This document shows, piece by piece, positions 8,002-10,407 of a stretch of 10,407 nt of DNA (position 1 is its first letter; every line of letters begins with the position of its first letter). The DNA is from an uncultured Oxalobacteraceae bacterium. Its GTDB lineage: Bacteria; Pseudomonadota; Gammaproteobacteria; Burkholderiales; Burkholderiaceae. The stretch spans positions 1 through 10,407 of the forward strand of contig CAMLDH010000105.1 in the NCBI GenBank assembly GCA_946478765.1. Reading direction: 5' to 3'. A program made the translations under genes and the position numbers. The notes beneath the pieces are model-generated. The model searched no databases. It was not told the origin of the DNA and saw only the letters and a program-made list of their open reading frames with translations.

Positions 8002-8102
8002 GTCGACACTCGCTGATGATTGTGGTGCTTTGCACAATAAAACGCGCTATTTCGAAATGCAAGAAAATTTCTCGCCTGATCTGAGATGCGCCGACTTACG
8101 CC

Positions 8103-8131
8103 TTGAAAAAACGAAAGCAGCGCGAAATTAT
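8103..8131 (+). promoter_or_regulatory. Weak candidate promoter for ettA
   Basis: TTGAAA (8103-8108, 5 of 6) is followed after 17 bp by AATTAT (8126-8131, 4 of 6). It overlaps the divergent kup -10 box, so the two promoters could compete if both are real. No good ribosome binding site is seen just before the ettA ATG at 8226. Confidence 0.3.
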
Positions 8132-8154
8132 ATTGAGATGCGCGTCACGAACAA
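8127..8154 (-). promoter_or_regulatory. Candidate kup promoter
   Basis: Read on the - strand, a perfect TATAAT lies at 8132-8127. The best -35 match, TTGTTC at 8154-8149, is 16 bp further upstream and poor (3 of 6). The leader to the kup start would be about 120 nt. No riboswitch or strong leader hairpin was recognised in it. Confidence 0.4.
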
Positions 8155-8225
8155 TGCCCGCCGGTCTCGCATCGGTTATCCTTGCACTCACCCCTTTTTG
8201 TAAACAACCACCACTCGACATTCCT

Positions 8226-9893
8226 ATGGCTCAATACGTATACACGATGAACCGCGTGGGCAAGATCGTCCCGCCCAAGCGCCAGATCCTCAAAGACATT
8301 TCGCTGTCCTTCTTCCCCGGCGCCAAAATCGGCGTGCTCGGCCTGAACGGCTCCGGCAAATCGACGCTGCTCAAAATCATGGCCGGCATCGACAAAGATA
8401 TCCAGGGCGAAGCGGTACCGATGCCGAACCTCAATATCGGCTACCTGCCGCAGGAGCCGGAACTCGATCCGGAGCAAACCGTGCGCCAGGCCGTCGAAGG
8501 CGGCTTGGGCGAAGTGTTTGAAGCAAAAGCAAAACTCGACGCGGTATATGCCGCCTACGCGGAAGAAGACGCCGACTTCGATGCGCTGGCCGCCGAACAG
8601 GCACGGCTGGAAGCGATCATCTCGACGTCGGCCGGCGACAACCCGGAACAGCAACTGGAAATGGCCGCCGACGCGTTGCGCCTGCCGCCGTGGGACGCCA
8701 AGATCGGCGTATTGTCCGGCGGTGAAAAACGCCGCGTCGCATTGTGCCGGCTGCTGCTGTCCAAACCCGACATGCTGCTGCTGGACGAACCGACCAACCA
8801 TCTGGATGCGGAATCGGTCGACTGGCTGGAGCAATTCCTGCAGCGCTTCCCCGGCACCGTGGTCGGCATCACGCATGATCGCTACTTCCTCGACAACGCC
8901 GCCGAATGGATTCTGGAACTGGACCGCGGCCACGGCATTCCGTGGAAAGGCAATTACAGCTCGTGGCTGGAACAAAAAGGCAACCGCCTGAAGCAGGAAG
9001 AAGCCACCGAATCGTCGCGCCAGAAAACCATCGCCAAGGAACTGGAATGGGTAAGGCAAAATCCGAAAGGCCGGCAAGCGAAGAGCAAGGCGCGTCTGGC
9101 CCGCTTCAATGAGTTGTCCGAGCACGAATACCAGAAGCGCAACGAGACGCAGGAGATTTTCATTCCGGTCGCGGAGCGCCTCGGCAATGAAGTGATCGAG
9201 TTCAAGAATGTCTCGAAAGCATTCGGCGACCGCCTGCTGATCGACAACCTGAGTTTCCGCATTCCGGCCGGCGCGATCGTCGGCATCATCGGCCCGAACG
9301 GCGCGGGTAAATCGACGCTCTTCAAAATGATCACCGGCAAGGAACAGCCCGACAGCGGCGAAGTCGTGATCGGCAGCACCGCCAGAGTATCGATCGTCGA
9401 CCAGTCGCGCGAGTCACTGGAAAACAACAAGACGGTGTTCGAAGACGTGACCGGCGGCGCCGATATCCTGACGGTCGGCCGCTTCGAAATGCCATCGCGC
9501 GCGTATCTCGGCCGCTTCAATTTCAAAGGCGGCGACCAGCAAAAAGTCGTCGGCAACCTGTCGGGCGGCGAACGCGGCCGTCTGCATCTGGCGAAGACGC
9601 TGCTGCAAGGCGGCAATGTATTGCTGCTGGATGAACCGTCGAACGATCTGGATGTGGAAACCTTGCGCGCGCTGGAAGATGCGTTGCTGGAATTCGCCGG
9701 CAGCGTGCTGGTGATTTCGCATGATCGCTGGTTCCTGGACCGGATTGCGACGCATATTCTGGCGTTTGAAGGCAATTCGCAGGTGAGCTTCTTCGACGGG
9801 AATTATCAGGAGTATGAGGCGGACAAGAAGAAGAGATTGGGCGAGGAAGGGTCGAAGCCGAAGCGGATTCGGTATAAGCCGATTTCGCGGTGA
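8226..9893 (+). CDS. ettA: Energy-dependent translational throttle protein EttA (ABC-F ATPase)
   Basis: EttA binds the ribosomal E site and, depending on the ATP/ADP balance, restrains or permits the first steps of elongation. It is cytosolic and has no membrane domain. The protein has 555 residues, the same as E. coli EttA as I recall it. ABC domain 1 has Walker A GLNGSGKS (39-46), signature LSGGE (163-167) and DEPTNHLD (187-194) with catalytic Glu188. A charged linker follows (about 240-320, including NRLKQEEATESSRQ), which in EttA contacts tRNA and the ribosome. Domain 2 has GPNGAGKST, LSGGERGRLHLAK and DEPSNDLD with Glu470. Both glutamates fall at the E. coli numbers, which strongly supports EttA over other ABC-F paralogues. 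The frame is open back to 8103, but MAQYVYTMNRVGK from the ATG at 8226 is the family N-terminus. No recognisable Shine-Dalgarno sequence precedes it. It is transcribed divergently from kup. Confidence 0.96.
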   Translation: MAQYVYTMNRVGKIVPPKRQILKDISLSFFPGAKIGVLGLNGSGKSTLLKIMAGIDKDIQGEAVPMPNLNIGYLPQEPELDPEQTVRQAVEGGLGEVFEAKAKLDAVYAAYAEEDADFDALAAEQARLEAIISTSAGDNPEQQLEMAADALRLPPWDAKIGVLSGGEKRRVALCRLLLSKPDMLLLDEPTNHLDAESVDWLEQFLQRFPGTVVGITHDRYFLDNAAEWILELDRGHGIPWKGNYSSWLEQKGNRLKQEEATESSRQKTIAKELEWVRQNPKGRQAKSKARLARFNELSEHEYQKRNETQEIFIPVAERLGNEVIEFKNVSKAFGDRLLIDNLSFRIPAGAIVGIIGPNGAGKSTLFKMITGKEQPDSGEVVIGSTARVSIVDQSRESLENNKTVFEDVTGGADILTVGRFEMPSRAYLGRFNFKGGDQQKVVGNLSGGERGRLHLAKTLLQGGNVLLLDEPSNDLDVETLRALEDALLEFAGSVLVISHDRWFLDRIATHILAFEGNSQVSFFDGNYQEYEADKKKRLGEEGSKPKRIRYKPISR

Positions 9894-9912
9894 TTTCGGT
9901 AGCTTTGTAACG

Positions 9913-9973
9913 GTAGCGCGGGTTGGTGTTGTAAGGCGCCGGAGGTGTTAAACCATCCGGCGCATCGCGCTAC
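9913..9973. repeat. Nested palindrome behind ettA (REP-like)
   Basis: An outer 8-bp pair, GTAGCGCG (9913-9920) and CGCGCTAC (9966-9973), encloses an inner 8-bp pair, GCGCCGGA (9936-9943) and TCCGGCGC (9956-9963). The inner stem can extend by GGT/ACC past one bulged base. It begins 20 bp after the ettA stop. No T-run follows, so it looks more like a repetitive extragenic palindrome than a simple terminator, though it could define the ettA 3' end. Confidence 0.5.
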
Positions 9974-10002
9974 GAGTTCTACATTGAGGCTTGTAAGTTA
10001 AT

Positions 10003-10407
10003 ATGACAGAACTTCTCTCAAATCCACAAACTTGGGTTAATTGGTTTGCACCAATTATCCTAATGACTTTAGCAAGCAGACTTTATAAACACTTTGCTTC
10101 AACTGCAAAAAACCTTGTAAAAGCATCTCGGCTCAAAGAACTTACGTTGATTAAAAACAACCGAAGAAACCCTTATCTGGTTTACTCACAAATAACAAAG
10201 TCTTCTTCGTATTTCACGCTTTTTTTATGCTCCGGCCTCTTGTTCTACGTAGCATTACTTACAACACCATTTCTGGCACAAATAAAAAACAATTTCTTTG
10301 TTGTTTTTGTGGCCATGAGCCCTGTTATATTTTTTGAAATTTTGTGGTTGAGGCAAGACAGTTTTACAAAACAGCTAATAAAATCAGCCTATAAAATAAC
10401 CCCTAAT
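10003..10407 (+). CDS. Hypothetical AT-rich small membrane protein (partial at right edge)
   Basis: The frame is open from the ATG at 10003 to the last base (135 residues, no stop), with an in-frame TAA just upstream at 9994. I do not recognise the protein. Hydrophobic stretches at about residues 12-25, 70-92 and 97-117 suggest two or three membrane helices. The segment at 36-66 is rich in Lys and Arg, so this loop is probably cytoplasmic. By hand count the G+C is about 35% (141 of 405), against roughly 55-60% in the neighbouring genes, and it uses codons such as ATA, AGA and TTA that the neighbours avoid. That suggests recent acquisition or the edge of an accessory region. The nearest purine-rich sequence, GAGG at 9986-9989, is 13 nt from the ATG, rather far, so translation signals are weak. 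That the frame is a real gene is inferred from its length in AT-rich DNA, where stops should be frequent. Confidence 0.6.
   Translation, partial: MTELLSNPQTWVNWFAPIILMTLASRLYKHFASTAKNLVKASRLKELTLIKNNRRNPYLVYSQITKSSSYFTLFLCSGLLFYVALLTTPFLAQIKNNFFVVFVAMSPVIFFEILWLRQDSFTKQLIKSAYKITPN

Noticed and set aside
6614..8062. A 482-codon open frame on the - strand overlapping kup in another frame
   Set aside because: It is a shifted-frame shadow of kup with Arg/Ala/Gly-rich low-complexity translation and no family resemblance.
1..10407. CRISPR array, tRNA, rRNA or insertion sequence with transposase
   Set aside because: No regularly spaced direct repeats, tRNA-like cloverleaf, rRNA-like stretch or transposase-like protein was seen on either strand.

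Overview
The window looks like part of the chromosome of a betaproteobacterium of the order Burkholderiales, most plausibly Oxalobacteraceae-like. This is inferred from the gene set (fused indolepyruvate:ferredoxin oxidoreductase, fused isobutyryl-CoA mutase IcmF, RarD, Kup, EttA), from protein family resemblance and from the moderately high G+C (roughly 55-60%). No database search was possible.

Layout. (1) Bases 1-1402, +: the C-terminal part of a fused indolepyruvate:ferredoxin oxidoreductase, open at the left edge. (2) 1403-1621: a 219-bp control region with a perfect 13-bp hairpin behind ior, then a promoter whose spacer holds a palindrome resembling the operators of MerR-family LiuR regulators, then a ribosome binding site that fixes the next start. 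(3) 1622-5014, +: icmF, an adenosylcobalamin-dependent acyl-CoA mutase fused to its own G-protein chaperone. (4) 5215-6108, +: rarD, a DMT/EamA permease. (5) 6127-8001, -: kup, a potassium transporter, converging on rarD. (6) 8226-9893, +: ettA, an ABC-F translation factor, divergent from kup. (7) 9894-10002: a nested palindrome. (8) 10003-10407, +: an AT-rich (about 35% G+C) open frame for an unknown small membrane protein, running off the right edge. It may mark the start of an acquired segment.

How the genes fit together. Ior oxidises aryl-2-oxo acids from aromatic amino acid transamination to acyl-CoAs. IcmF interconverts isobutyryl-CoA and n-butyryl-CoA, linking valine carbon to fatty-acid oxidation. 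The LiuR-like site before icmF fits control by branched-chain amino acid catabolism. RarD, Kup and EttA are housekeeping genes with no evident link to this.

The most unusual feature is a GC-rich palindromic repeat found twice inside coding sequence without breaking the frame. One whole copy (about 99 bp) sits in the linker between the G-protein and mutase domains of icmF. The right half of a second copy sits at the window's left edge, in the linker before the gamma domain of ior. The two copies are read in different frames. This resembles the protein-invading palindromic elements known from Rickettsia.
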